A stretch of 64,000 nucleotides of DNA, taken from contig JACKDN010000004.1 in assembly GCA_020633465.1 (NCBI GenBank), positions 372,001-436,000 of the forward strand, given 5' to 3'. A model generated the notes under the pieces. The model did no database searches and was not told where the DNA came from. It saw only the letters and a list, made by a program, of their open reading frames with translations. Source of the DNA: Myxococcales bacterium (GTDB lineage Bacteria; Myxococcota_A; Bradymonadia; UBA7976; UBA1532). Below, piece by piece: positions 48,035 through 56,312 of this stretch. The position numbers and the translations under genes are program-made. Within the stretch, counting starts at the first letter, position 1; every line of letters starts with the position of its first letter.

Positions 48035-50395
48035 TTGCTCCGACTTCGCCCGGTCGCGACGCTCGCAGTCACCATCGGCCTGATGGCGCCGACGATGGCG
48101 CCCCGCGCGACGCAGGCCGAGCACACCGCGGCGCAGCCCGACGGCCTGCTGACGCTGGCCCGGCTGCGGCGCGGGCAGGGGCGCCCCGAAGAGGCGCGCG
48201 CGATCCTCTGCGATCTGCTGCAGACGGACGGGCTGAGCCCCAGCCACCGCGGCACGGCCCTGCGCCTGCTCGGCTCGATCGATCGGTCGCTCGGCGAGCT
48301 GCCCGAGGCGGCCGAGCTGTACGAAGAGGCCCTGGCGCTGCACCGCGCGCACGGCCCCACGCAGGAGCGCCTGTCGAGCACCATCACGCTGGCCAACGCG
48401 CGCAAGGACCAGGGCCGCATCGCCGCCGCCCGCGCGCTGTACCAGCGCGCCGCCGACGAGGCGCGCGCCGCCGGGGAGGTCCTGCACGAGCGCAAGGCGC
48501 TGCTGGGGCTGAGCTCGGTGGTCAACCGCCTGGGCGACTTCGACTGGAGCGTCGAGCTGACCGAGCAGGTCGAGGCGCTGTGCGACGGCGCCGACGACGG
48601 GTGCCGCGCCGAGGCCTGGGCCTTCCGCGCCACCCCCCTCGTCCTCGCCGGCCGCCACGACGCGGCGCTGGCCGCCACGGCGCGCTCGCGGGCGCTCGAG
48701 CGGCCCGCACTGCTGCGCGCCCGGCAGCTCGATCTGGTGGACGCGCTGGCCAGCATCGGGCGCGGCGCCCCCGCCGAGGCCTTGGCGGTGCTCGAGCCGC
48801 ACCGCGCCGCCGGAGACGACGGCCCGCTGATGGAGGAGGTGCACTTCACCCGGGCCGACGCCGCCTTGGCGCTGGGCTGGGTCGACGCGGCCGAGGCGGC
48901 CGTCGCGCAGGGCGAGCGCTGCGCCGACGCCGGCAGCCGCCGCGCGACGCGCGCCTATCCGCTGCGCGCGCGCATCGCGCGGCTGCGCGGCGACGCCGAG
49001 GACGAGCGGCGATGGCTCGAGCGCGCCCTCGCCGCCCTCGAGGTCGAGCGGGCGGCCGGACCGCAAGGCCACCTGGCCCGCTACTACACGGGGCCCCGCG
49101 CGGTGGAGTTCGAGGCCTACCTGCGGCTGCTCCTGGCGCAGGGCGAGGCCGACGCCGCGGCCGCGCTGATGGCGCACTTCAAGGCCCGGGTCTTCACCGA
49201 GCAGCGCCTGCGCGACGTGCACCTGTCCGCGGTGCAGCCGAACTGGTCGGCGCGCGAGCGGTTCCTCGCCGCCCTGGCGCGCGTCGAGGCCGGCGCGCCC
49301 CTCGACGTCGACGGCCACCGGCAGCGGCGCGCCCAGCTGCCGGCGCACGTCGCGCTGCTGGACTACTACCTGCTCGACGACGCCCTCGTCGTGGCCCTGC
49401 TGCACCGGGACGGCGTGCAGGTGCGGACGGTGCGCGCCGGCCGCGCCGAGATCGGCGAGCACGTGCGGGCGCTGCGCGTCGCGCTCGACGAGGGTGAGGA
49501 TCCCTGGGCCGAGCGGCGCTGGCTGTCGCAGGTGCTCGTCGAGCCGATCGCCGACGCGCTGGACGACACCGGCGCCCGCTGGCTGGGCGTCGTCGGGCAC
49601 GGCGCCCTGCATCGGCTGCCCTTCGTCCTCCTCGACCACCGCGACGGGGCCCTGCTCGACCGCTTCGCGGTGTTCCGCGGCGCCTCGTCCGACGACGTCC
49701 TCGCCAGCCTGCAGGCAGAGCCCCTGCCGGCCCCGCGCCACGTCGTGGCGTTCGGGGATCCCGAGGGCGATCTGCCCGACGGGCGGGCCGAGGCGCGCAT
49801 GGTCGTGCGGCGCTTCGAGGGCGACGACGCGGTGCTGGGCGAGCACGTCACCGAGGGCGCGGCGCGCGAGGCGCTGTCGTCGGCCGATCTGGTGCACTTC
49901 GCCACCCACGCCGAGCAGGCGGTGCCGGGGCAGGACGCGTGGCTGCGGCTCGCGCCGGACACCGCCGACGACGGGCGCCTCACCGCGGCCGAGCTGGCCG
50001 AGGTGCCGGTCGCCGCGCGCCTCGTCGCGCTCTTCGGCTGCGACACCGGGGTGGGCGTGGCCGTCGGCGCGGGCGACGAGATCCTGGGCGCCCTCGACCG
50101 CGCGCTGCTGTCGGCCGGCGCGCGCACGGTCGTGTCGACGCGCTGGCCGGTGCGCGACGCGGCCGCCCTCGACGTCGCGCACGACTTCTACCAGGCGCTG
50201 GCCGAGGGCGCGCCGACCGTCGAGGCGCTGGCGGTCGCGCAGCGCGCGCTGCGTGACCGCAGCGCGGCGTGCGTGGACGCCCCCCGGCCCTCGCCGACGC
50301 GCTGCGCGCCCACGCGGGGCGTCCGCCCGTGCCCGACGACCGACGCGATGCGCACCGACTGGGCGGCCTTCGCGCTGGTCGGCGATCCCCGCTGA
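48035..50395 (+). CDS. TPR-CHAT putative cysteine protease (about 786 aa)
   Basis: TTG 48035 (weak AGAGG upstream) is the start that yields a signal-like N-terminus (ATLAVTIGLMAPTMAPRA); a shorter start cannot be excluded. Residues 40-370 hold TPR-like repeats (AAELYEEALALHRAHG, TITLANARKDQGRIAAARAL). The CHAT domain (about 480-786) has LPFVLLDHRDGALLDRFAV, a His-strand DLVHFATHAEQ with His625, and VALFGCDTGVG with Cys669, the catalytic pair of the family, followed by LLSAGARTVVSTRWPVRD. CHAT proteins are caspase-like proteases often activated by sensors. Near 50280-50345 a C-run and a return suggest two compensating indels, since a ALADALRAHAGRPPVPD segment lies in a neighbouring frame; the end DWAAFALVGD is back in frame. 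Confidence 0.85.
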   Translation: MLRLRPVATLAVTIGLMAPTMAPRATQAEHTAAQPDGLLTLARLRRGQGRPEEARAILCDLLQTDGLSPSHRGTALRLLGSIDRSLGELPEAAELYEEALALHRAHGPTQERLSSTITLANARKDQGRIAAARALYQRAADEARAAGEVLHERKALLGLSSVVNRLGDFDWSVELTEQVEALCDGADDGCRAEAWAFRATPLVLAGRHDAALAATARSRALERPALLRARQLDLVDALASIGRGAPAEALAVLEPHRAAGDDGPLMEEVHFTRADAALALGWVDAAEAAVAQGERCADAGSRRATRAYPLRARIARLRGDAEDERRWLERALAALEVERAAGPQGHLARYYTGPRAVEFEAYLRLLLAQGEADAAAALMAHFKARVFTEQRLRDVHLSAVQPNWSARERFLAALARVEAGAPLDVDGHRQRRAQLPAHVALLDYYLLDDALVVALLHRDGVQVRTVRAGRAEIGEHVRALRVALDEGEDPWAERRWLSQVLVEPIADALDDTGARWLGVVGHGALHRLPFVLLDHRDGALLDRFAVFRGASSDDVLASLQAEPLPAPRHVVAFGDPEGDLPDGRAEARMVVRRFEGDDAVLGEHVTEGAAREALSSADLVHFATHAEQAVPGQDAWLRLAPDTADDGRLTAAELAEVPVAARLVALFGCDTGVGVAVGAGDEILGALDRALLSAGARTVVSTRWPVRDAAALDVAHDFYQALAEGAPTVEALAVAQRALRDRSAACVDAPRPSPTRCAPTRGVRPCPTTDAMRTDWAAFALVGDPR

Positions 50396-51853
50396 TCAAG
50401 CCGGGTGCGGCAGGGCGCGTCCGGCGACATCGATGGCGTCGAGCGTGGCGGTCACGTCGTCGTCGGTGACCGCCGGGTTGATGAACAGCAGCCGCCAGGC
50501 GTTGGGGCCGCCCTGCACCGGCTGGTGGCCCAGCATGGCCGTGCCCTCGCGCAGCAGGCGCGCCTTGATGCGCGGCGCCAGCCCGTGCAGACGCACGTCG
50601 ACGCCGCGCGCCGCGCGGTCCAGCGGGCGCAGATCGGCGGGCACCCACCAGAAGCAGACGTTCACCCAGGACGGGGGCGCGGCCAGCACGAAGCGCGCGT
50701 CGGCCTCGATCCGCGCCGCCGTGCGCTCGGCCAGGTCGACCGCGTGCTCGACGCGCGCCGCGAACCCGGCGTCGCCGTGCGCCTTCCAGGTCAGCCAGGC
50801 CTTCAGCGCGTCCACCCGGCGGGCGCACTGAAAGGTCAGATCGCCGCTGTCGAGCGCCGCGTGCGGCTTGTCCGGCTGGAAGAGGTAGTCGGCGCCGCCG
50901 GCGAAGGCCGCGCGCAGCAGGCCCGGGTGGCGCACCAGCAGGGCGCTGCACTGCTGGGTGACGCCCATCATCTTGTGCAGGTTCCAGGCGAGCGAGTCGG
51001 CGCGCTCGACGCCGGCCATGCGGTGGCGCTCGCGCGGCGAGAACAGCGCGCTCGCGCCGAAGCAGCCGTCCACGTGCAGCCACAGATCGTGATAGCGGCA
51101 GATGTCGGCCAGCGCGTCGAGCGGATCGAAGGCGCCCAGCACCGTCGTGCCCGCGGTCGCGTTGACGAAGAAGGGCCGCTGCCCGGCGCGCCGCGCGTCG
51201 TGGATGGCCGCCTCGAGCGCGTCCGGCAGCATGCGCCCGCGCGCGTCGCAGGGCACGACGTGCAGCGCGCGCCGCCCGAGGCCCATCAGCGCCATGGCCT
51301 TGCCGACGCTGTAATGCGCCTCGGCCGAGGTGAAGGCGGCCAGGCCCCCGGGCGGGTTGCCGCGCTGCACGGCGTCCGGCGCCACCCGGTGCCGCGCGAG
51401 GTGCATCGCGTGCAGGTTCGACAGCGAGCCGCCCGCCAGGAACAGGCCGTCGTGCGCGTCCCAACCGGCCAGCGCCGCCAGCCGCGCGCACACCGCCCGC
51501 TCCATCAGGGTGCCGACGGGCGCCGCCTCGTAGGTGGCGGCCGTCGTGTTCAGGGCCGCGCCCAGCCAGTCACCCAGCACCGCCACGGCGTCGGGCCCAG
51601 CGAAGTTCTGGTTGAAGAAGCGCGGGTGCAGCGTCCGGACGGAGTGCGCGAGCACCGCGCCGACGGCCGCGTCGAGCGCCTCGGGCGCGTGGGCCGGCTC
51701 GTCCGGCCGAAGCGGCAGCGGGACGCCGGCGGCCTCGAAGGCGGCCTCGATGCGCTCGGGTGAGGCCCCGTCCGACACCGGCGGCGCGCGATCGTCGGCG
51801 GACGACAGCAGGTGGACGAGGCGGCGGACGACGGCGTCGACGAGGGGCTGCAT
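50396..51853 (-). CDS. PLP-dependent group II decarboxylase (485 aa)
   Basis: ATG 51853. Family of glutamate/aspartate/cysteine-sulfinate and aromatic L-amino acid decarboxylases. Features: HPRFFNQNFAGPDAVAVLGD (substrate entry), GLFLAGGSLSNLHAMHLARH (PLP phosphate), FVNATAGTTVLGAFDP, LWLHVDGCFGAS (Asp to the pyridine) and DSLAWNLHKMMG with the Schiff-base lysine at 294. The C-terminal FFWW/VNVCFWWVP region is divergent. Exact amino acid cannot be told. Its stop is immediately adjacent to the CHAT stop; TGATCA (50393-50398) spells both stops on the two strands. Confidence 0.92.
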   Translation of the reverse strand: MQPLVDAVVRRLVHLLSSADDRAPPVSDGASPERIEAAFEAAGVPLPLRPDEPAHAPEALDAAVGAVLAHSVRTLHPRFFNQNFAGPDAVAVLGDWLGAALNTTAATYEAAPVGTLMERAVCARLAALAGWDAHDGLFLAGGSLSNLHAMHLARHRVAPDAVQRGNPPGGLAAFTSAEAHYSVGKAMALMGLGRRALHVVPCDARGRMLPDALEAAIHDARRAGQRPFFVNATAGTTVLGAFDPLDALADICRYHDLWLHVDGCFGASALFSPRERHRMAGVERADSLAWNLHKMMGVTQQCSALLVRHPGLLRAAFAGGADYLFQPDKPHAALDSGDLTFQCARRVDALKAWLTWKAHGDAGFAARVEHAVDLAERTAARIEADARFVLAAPPSWVNVCFWWVPADLRPLDRAARGVDVRLHGLAPRIKARLLREGTAMLGHQPVQGGPNAWRLLFINPAVTDDDVTATLDAIDVAGRALPHPA

Positions 51854-51958
51854 GGGCCGAAGGTGGACGGCGCCGAGCGCCCCGTCAACCGACGCCGCCC
51901 CTTGGCCCGGCAGAGCGGCCCCACTATCCTGGTGCGCCCGCGTCCGCCCGGAGCTCAC

Positions 51959-52759
51959 GTGCTCGTCGCCCGCCGTCCGCTCGCCCCGATCCGCGCCGCC
52001 ACCCTCACCGCGCTCGCCCTCGCCCTGATCGCCGCGCCGGTGGCGGCCGAGACGCGCTTCGAGATCAGCGCGTGGGACGCCCTGCCCATCGGCCTCGGCC
52101 TGGCCGGGTTCGCCGGCGGCGTCGTCGCGCAGGGCCAGGTGAAGCCCGCCCACCTCGGCGATCCCGACGACGTGCTCGTGCTCGACAACTGGGTGCTGCG
52201 CTCCGATCTCACCGGGGGCGAGACGGCCAACCACGTCAGCTACGCGACGCTCGGCGCGCTCTTCGGCCTGGCGGCCTGCGAGCCCCTGGTCCGCGACGAC
52301 GCGCCCCTCGTCGACTACGTGCTGTACGCCGAGAGCCTCTCGCTGACCCTGGCCGCGACCCAGCTGACCAAGGTGATCGCCCGCCGCCCCCGCCCGTACA
52401 CCTACGCGCCCGGCCGCCCCGAGCCCACCGACACCGAGGACACCGTCTCGTTCTTCTCGGGCCACACCGCGCTCGCCTTCTCCCTGGCCGGCACGGCGAC
52501 CTACCTCACCCTGGCGCGCCGGGACAGCTCGACCCGCGTGTGGGTGCTCACCGGCGGCACGCTGGGCCTGGCGGCCGCCACCGGCGCCCTGCGCGTCGTC
52601 GCCCACCAGCACTTCCCCAGCGACGTCCTGGTCGGCGCGCTCGTCGGCGGGGGCATCGGCGTCCTGGTGCCCTGGCTGCATCAGGTGGACGACGCCGACG
52701 CCGCGCCGTCGGGCTTCGACGTGCGCGTCACCCCCAACGGCCTCGTGGGCACCTTCTGA
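51959..52759 (+). CDS. PAP2-family phosphatase (266 aa)
   Basis: GTG 51959 has GGAG five bases upstream and begins a hydrophobic leader (LTALALALIAAPVAA). Residues 138-144 KVIARRP, 166-169 FSGH and 212-222 RVVAHQHFPSD are the three PAP2 acid-phosphatase motifs, with Arg, His and Asp in place. Four further hydrophobic segments place it in the inner membrane or periplasm. Likely a lipid phosphatase (undecaprenyl-pyrophosphate or phosphatidic acid type). It precedes the MoxR/Bat operon by 97 bases on the same strand. Confidence 0.92.
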   Translation: MLVARRPLAPIRAATLTALALALIAAPVAAETRFEISAWDALPIGLGLAGFAGGVVAQGQVKPAHLGDPDDVLVLDNWVLRSDLTGGETANHVSYATLGALFGLAACEPLVRDDAPLVDYVLYAESLSLTLAATQLTKVIARRPRPYTYAPGRPEPTDTEDTVSFFSGHTALAFSLAGTATYLTLARRDSSTRVWVLTGGTLGLAAATGALRVVAHQHFPSDVLVGALVGGGIGVLVPWLHQVDDADAAPSGFDVRVTPNGLVGTF

Positions 52760-52771
52760 CCCTTTCAGCTT

Positions 52772-52787
52772 TGTCATGTTGGTGACA
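52772..52787. promoter_or_regulatory. 16-base inverted repeat upstream of the MoxR-Bat operon
   Basis: TGTCATGTTGGTGACA is a perfect 5-6-5 inverted repeat (TGTCA/TGACA) lying 69 bases upstream of the moxR start in a short, lower-GC gap. A dimeric regulator site is the simplest reading. No sequence-recognised family can be named. Confidence 0.4.
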
Positions 52788-52855
52788 GCCCCACGCAAGG
52801 TGCGGTGACGACACTCCCCCTCGTCCGGCAATCGAGCCCGACAGAGGAGGATCCC

Positions 52856-53908
52856 ATGAACGCAGGCGCCCGCGGCATCGCGCCCGCCCGCCCCGTCGCC
52901 CGACCCGTCGCCGCCGAGCCCATCGACGTGCGCGCCATCGAGGAGCGCGTCCAGCACAGCCGCCGCTGGGTGGCTCCGCTGCGCAAGACCATCGCCCAGG
53001 TGGTGGTGGGCCAGCAGGCCCTCGTCGACAAGCTGCTCGTCGGCCTGCTGTGCGAGGGGCACGTCCTGCTCGAGGGCGTGCCCGGCCTGGCCAAGACGCT
53101 GACGCTGAAGACCCTCTCGAGCGCGCTGGGCGCCGACTTCAGCCGCATCCAGTTCACGCCCGACATGCTGCCCGGCGACATCGTCGGGACGATGATGTAC
53201 GCGCCGCACAGCGGCGGCTTCAGCACGCACCGCGGCCCGGTGTTCGCGAACCTCGTGCTGGCCGACGAGATCAACCGCGCCCCGGCCAAGGTGCAGAGCG
53301 CGCTGCTCGAGGCGATGCAGGAGCGCCAGGTGACGCTCGGCGACGCGACGCACCGCCTGCCCCGCCCCTTCCTGGTGCTGGCCACGCAGAACCCCGTCGA
53401 GCAGGAGGGCACCTACCGCCTGCCCGAGGCCCAGCTCGATCGCTTCCTGCTGAAGGTCGTGGTCGGCTATCCCACGCCCGCGGAGGAGCGCGCGATCATG
53501 GACGCCATGGCGCGCAGCGACGCGCGCACCGAGGTCGACGCGGTGGTCGACCTCGACGTCCTCTCGGCGGCGCGCGCGGTGGTCGACGACGTCTTCGTCG
53601 ACGAGCGCGTGAAGGACTACGTCGTCCGCCTCATCTTCGCCAGCCGCGATCCGCGCGCCGCCGGCCTCGACGACCTGGCCCCGCTCGTCCGCTTCGGCGC
53701 CTCGCCCCGCGCCACCATCGGCATCGTCCGCGCCGCCAAGGCCTGGGCCTACCTGCAGGGGCGCGGCTTCGTCACGCCGCAGGACGTCAAGGCCCTGGCC
53801 CCGGACGTCTTGCGACACCGCGTCGCGGTCACCTACGACGCCGAGGCGCAGGACATCGACGCCGACCAGGTGGTGGCGCGCCTGCTCGACGCGGTGCCGG
53901 TCCCGTGA
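52856..53908 (+). CDS. MoxR-family AAA+ ATPase (350 aa)
   Basis: ATG 52856 follows GAGGAGG. Walker A is GVPGLAKT (74-81), the MoxR variant; Walker B LVLADEINRAP (132-142); sensor 1 LVLATQNPVEQEGTYRLPEAQ; arginine region LDRFLLK. MoxR ATPases act as chaperones for VWA-domain partners. The stop overlaps the DUF58 start (GTGA), and the operon continues through DUF58, BatA, BatB, BatD and BatE. Regulation may involve the inverted repeat at 52772. Confidence 0.95.
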   Translation: MNAGARGIAPARPVARPVAAEPIDVRAIEERVQHSRRWVAPLRKTIAQVVVGQQALVDKLLVGLLCEGHVLLEGVPGLAKTLTLKTLSSALGADFSRIQFTPDMLPGDIVGTMMYAPHSGGFSTHRGPVFANLVLADEINRAPAKVQSALLEAMQERQVTLGDATHRLPRPFLVLATQNPVEQEGTYRLPEAQLDRFLLKVVVGYPTPAEERAIMDAMARSDARTEVDAVVDLDVLSAARAVVDDVFVDERVKDYVVRLIFASRDPRAAGLDDLAPLVRFGASPRATIGIVRAAKAWAYLQGRGFVTPQDVKALAPDVLRHRVAVTYDAEAQDIDADQVVARLLDAVPVP

Positions 53909-54780
53909 GCGCCCCCGGCCTGCCGGACCTGCGCCTGCGCGCCATCGAGCTGAACGCGCGCCGCCTGGCCGACGCCGTGCTGGCCGGCCGCGCCCGCGCG
54001 CGCCGCCTCGGCGCCGGCACCGACTTCGAGGAGGTGCGCGCCTACGCGCCCGGCGACGAGGTGCGGCACATCGACTGGAACGCCACCGCGCGCGCCGACG
54101 CGCCGATGGTGCGCCGCTTCCGCCAAGAGCGGGAGATGCCCCTGGTGCTGGCGGTCGACGTCAGCGCTTCGGGTGACTTCGGCAGCGCCCGCGCGCGCCG
54201 CGAGCGCATCGCCGAGCTGGCCGGCCTGCTGGCCTTCTCTGCCGTCGACGTCGACGATCCGGTCGGCCTGCTGCTGTTCGACGCGCAGGTGCGCGCCTGG
54301 CTGCCACCGCGCAAGGGCCGCGCCCAGGTGTCGCGCGTCCTGCGCGCCGTCCTCGGCCAGCCCGCCCGCGGCACGCACACCGACGTGGCCGGGGCGCTCG
54401 GCGCCCTCGAGCGCCGCGTGCGCCGCCCGTCGATGGTGGCGCTGCTGTCCGACCTGCAGACCGACCTCGAGCCGCTGAAGAGGGCGCTGCTGCGCGTCGG
54501 GCGCCGCCACGATCTGTTCGCGCTGCAGGTGACCGATCCCACCGACGCCGCCCTACCGAACGTCGGCCGGGTGGCCCTCGAGGATCCCGAGTCGGGGCGC
54601 GTGGTCGAGCTCGACACCGGCCGCCGCCGCGTCCGCGAGGCCTACGCCCGCGCGGCCGCCGCGCGCGCCGACGCCCTCGACCGGCGCTTCCGCGAGGCCG
54701 GCGTCGACCGCGTCCCCCTCGACGCCGCCGCCGATCCCGTCCCGACGCTGCGCACCTTCTTCGCCCGGAGAGCCGCATGA
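53905..54780 (+). CDS. DUF58/VWA-domain protein (291 aa)
   Basis: GTG 53905 overlaps the moxR stop by four bases. The DUF58 signature GDEVRHIDWNATAR lies near residues 51-64 followed by VLAVDVSASGDF, a MIDAS-type DxSxS metal site within a VWA fold. FDAQVRAWLPPRKG and VALLSDLQTDLEPLKRALL complete the domain. The protein is the partner usually found beside MoxR. Its stop overlaps the next start (ATGA at 54777). Confidence 0.92.
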   Translation: MSAPGLPDLRLRAIELNARRLADAVLAGRARARRLGAGTDFEEVRAYAPGDEVRHIDWNATARADAPMVRRFRQEREMPLVLAVDVSASGDFGSARARRERIAELAGLLAFSAVDVDDPVGLLLFDAQVRAWLPPRKGRAQVSRVLRAVLGQPARGTHTDVAGALGALERRVRRPSMVALLSDLQTDLEPLKRALLRVGRRHDLFALQVTDPTDAALPNVGRVALEDPESGRVVELDTGRRRVREAYARAAAARADALDRRFREAGVDRVPLDAAADPVPTLRTFFARRAA

Positions 54781-55292
54781 ACCCCGACGCCTCATCGAAG
54801 CTGGACGCCCTCGCGGCCGAGCTGCGCGACGTGCCGGCGCCGCTGCCCGTCACCGACTGGGCGACCGTGGCGTGGACCGCCGCCGCGATCGCGCTGGCCC
54901 TCGTCGCGCTCGTGTTCGTGGCGCGCGTCCTGCGCCGCCGCGGGCGCCGCCCCGTGTCGCCCGAGGCGGCCGCCCGGGCCGCCCTGGCCGCCGCCGAGGC
55001 CGACGCGCTGGCCGGCGATCTGCCCGCCTGGGGCGCCCACGTGGCGACCGCGGTGCGCGTGCTGCTGAGCGCGCGTGCCGGCGTCGCCGCCGATCGCCGC
55101 ACGTCCGACGAGCTGCTCGCCGCGCTGCGCGAACAGCCCTCGTGGCGCGATCGCGTCCCCACTTTGGCCCGCATCTTCGACGCCTGCGATCGCGCGCGCT
55201 TCGGCGCGGCGCTGCTGCCCCGTGACGAGCGGGCGCAGGTGCACGCGGCCGCCGTCGAGCTGCTGCAGGCCCCCACGGAGAGCCCCGCATGA
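54777..55292 (+). CDS. DUF4381-like membrane protein (171 aa)
   Basis: ATG 54777 overlaps the DUF58 stop; its own stop overlaps batA. After a polar start there is one hydrophobic segment (about 28-50, TVAWTAAAIALALVALVFVAR) and then a helical cytoplasmic part (EAAARAALAAAEADALAGDLP, PTLARIFDACDRARFGAAL). Short single-pass proteins at this place in MoxR/Bat operons are usual (DUF4381); assignment is by position and shape. Confidence 0.8.
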   Translation: MNPDASSKLDALAAELRDVPAPLPVTDWATVAWTAAAIALALVALVFVARVLRRRGRRPVSPEAAARAALAAAEADALAGDLPAWGAHVATAVRVLLSARAGVAADRRTSDELLAALREQPSWRDRVPTLARIFDACDRARFGAALLPRDERAQVHAAAVELLQAPTESPA

Positions 55293-56278
55293 CCTTCGCC
55301 CACCCCGCGTTCTTCTGGCTGCTCGCCGCGTTGCCCGTCGTCTGGGGCGTGCGCCGCCTCCGCCGCCCACCCACCGTCCGGTTCGGCGCGGTCGACACCG
55401 CCGCGCAGGCCGCGGGCGGCTGGCCCGCGCTGACCTGGCTGGTCGGCGCGCTGCGCTACGGCGTCTACGCGGCCCTCATCGTCGCGCTCGCGCGGCCGCA
55501 GCAGGTGGACGCCACCGAGGAGGTCGAGGCCAGCGGCGTCGATCTGATGCTCGCGGTGGATGTCTCCGAGTCGATGCAGGCCCTCGACATGCAGCACGAC
55601 GGCGCGCGCGAGTCCCGGCTCGAGGCCGTCAAGCGCGTCATCGCCGACTTCGTCGAGGCGCGCCCCAACGACCGCATCGGCGTCATCGCCTTCGCCGGCG
55701 CGCCCTACCTGGTCAGCCCGCTGACGCTCGATCACGGGTGGCTGCTGCAGAACCTCGAGCGCCTCGAGACGGGCCGCGTCGAGGACGGCACCGCCGTCGG
55801 GGACGCCCTCGCCGCGGCCGTCGATCGCCTGCGCGACGTCGAGTCGGCGTCGAAGCTGGTGGTGCTGTTGACCGACGGTGAGAACAACGCGGGCGCCATC
55901 TCGCCCGGCATGGCCGCCGAGGCCGCGCGCACGCTGGGCATCAAGGTGCACGCCATCGGCGTCGGCAGCGAGGGCGAGGCCCCGGTACCGATCACCGACG
56001 AGAACGGTGACACCCGCGTGGTGATGGCGCGCGTCGGCGTGGGCACCGAGATGGTCGAGAAGATCGCCGAGACCACCGGGGGCGAAGCGTTCCGGGCCAC
56101 CGACGCCGACGCGCTGGCGCAGGTGTACCACCGCATCGACGCGATGGAGACCACCACCCGCACGGTGAAGCGCTTCGAGCACGCCGAGGAGCGTTTCCAC
56201 CTCGCCGCCGTGTTCGGCTTCGGCCTGCTGCTGACGCAGCTGGGCCTGGCGGTGACCGCGCTGCGGCGGGTGCCGTGA
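55289..56278 (+). CDS. batA: BatA, VWA-domain membrane protein (329 aa)
   Basis: ATG 55289 overlaps the previous stop. An N-terminal membrane hairpin (AHPAFFWLLAALPVVWG, GVYAALIVALARPQQ) is followed by a periplasmic or cytoplasmic VWA domain with MIDAS DVSES at 91-95, ILIAFAGAPYLV and VVLLTDGENNAG (second metal site), and ends with a membrane helix (HLAAVFGFGLLLTQLGLAV). Family members work with MoxR and BatB/D; described as aerotolerance operon proteins in Bacteroides. Confidence 0.9.
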   Translation: MTFAHPAFFWLLAALPVVWGVRRLRRPPTVRFGAVDTAAQAAGGWPALTWLVGALRYGVYAALIVALARPQQVDATEEVEASGVDLMLAVDVSESMQALDMQHDGARESRLEAVKRVIADFVEARPNDRIGVIAFAGAPYLVSPLTLDHGWLLQNLERLETGRVEDGTAVGDALAAAVDRLRDVESASKLVVLLTDGENNAGAISPGMAAEAARTLGIKVHAIGVGSEGEAPVPITDENGDTRVVMARVGVGTEMVEKIAETTGGEAFRATDADALAQVYHRIDAMETTTRTVKRFEHAEERFHLAAVFGFGLLLTQLGLAVTALRRVP

Positions 56279-56312
56279 GGCGCGCCGCGAACCGATTCAC
56301 GAGGAGTCATCG

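Noticed and set aside
50396..53818. A 1140-codon minus-strand frame covering the decarboxylase and extending across PAP2 and moxR
   Set aside because: Only the first 485 codons from ATG 51853 are family-like; the extension is antisense to PAP2 and MoxR motifs.
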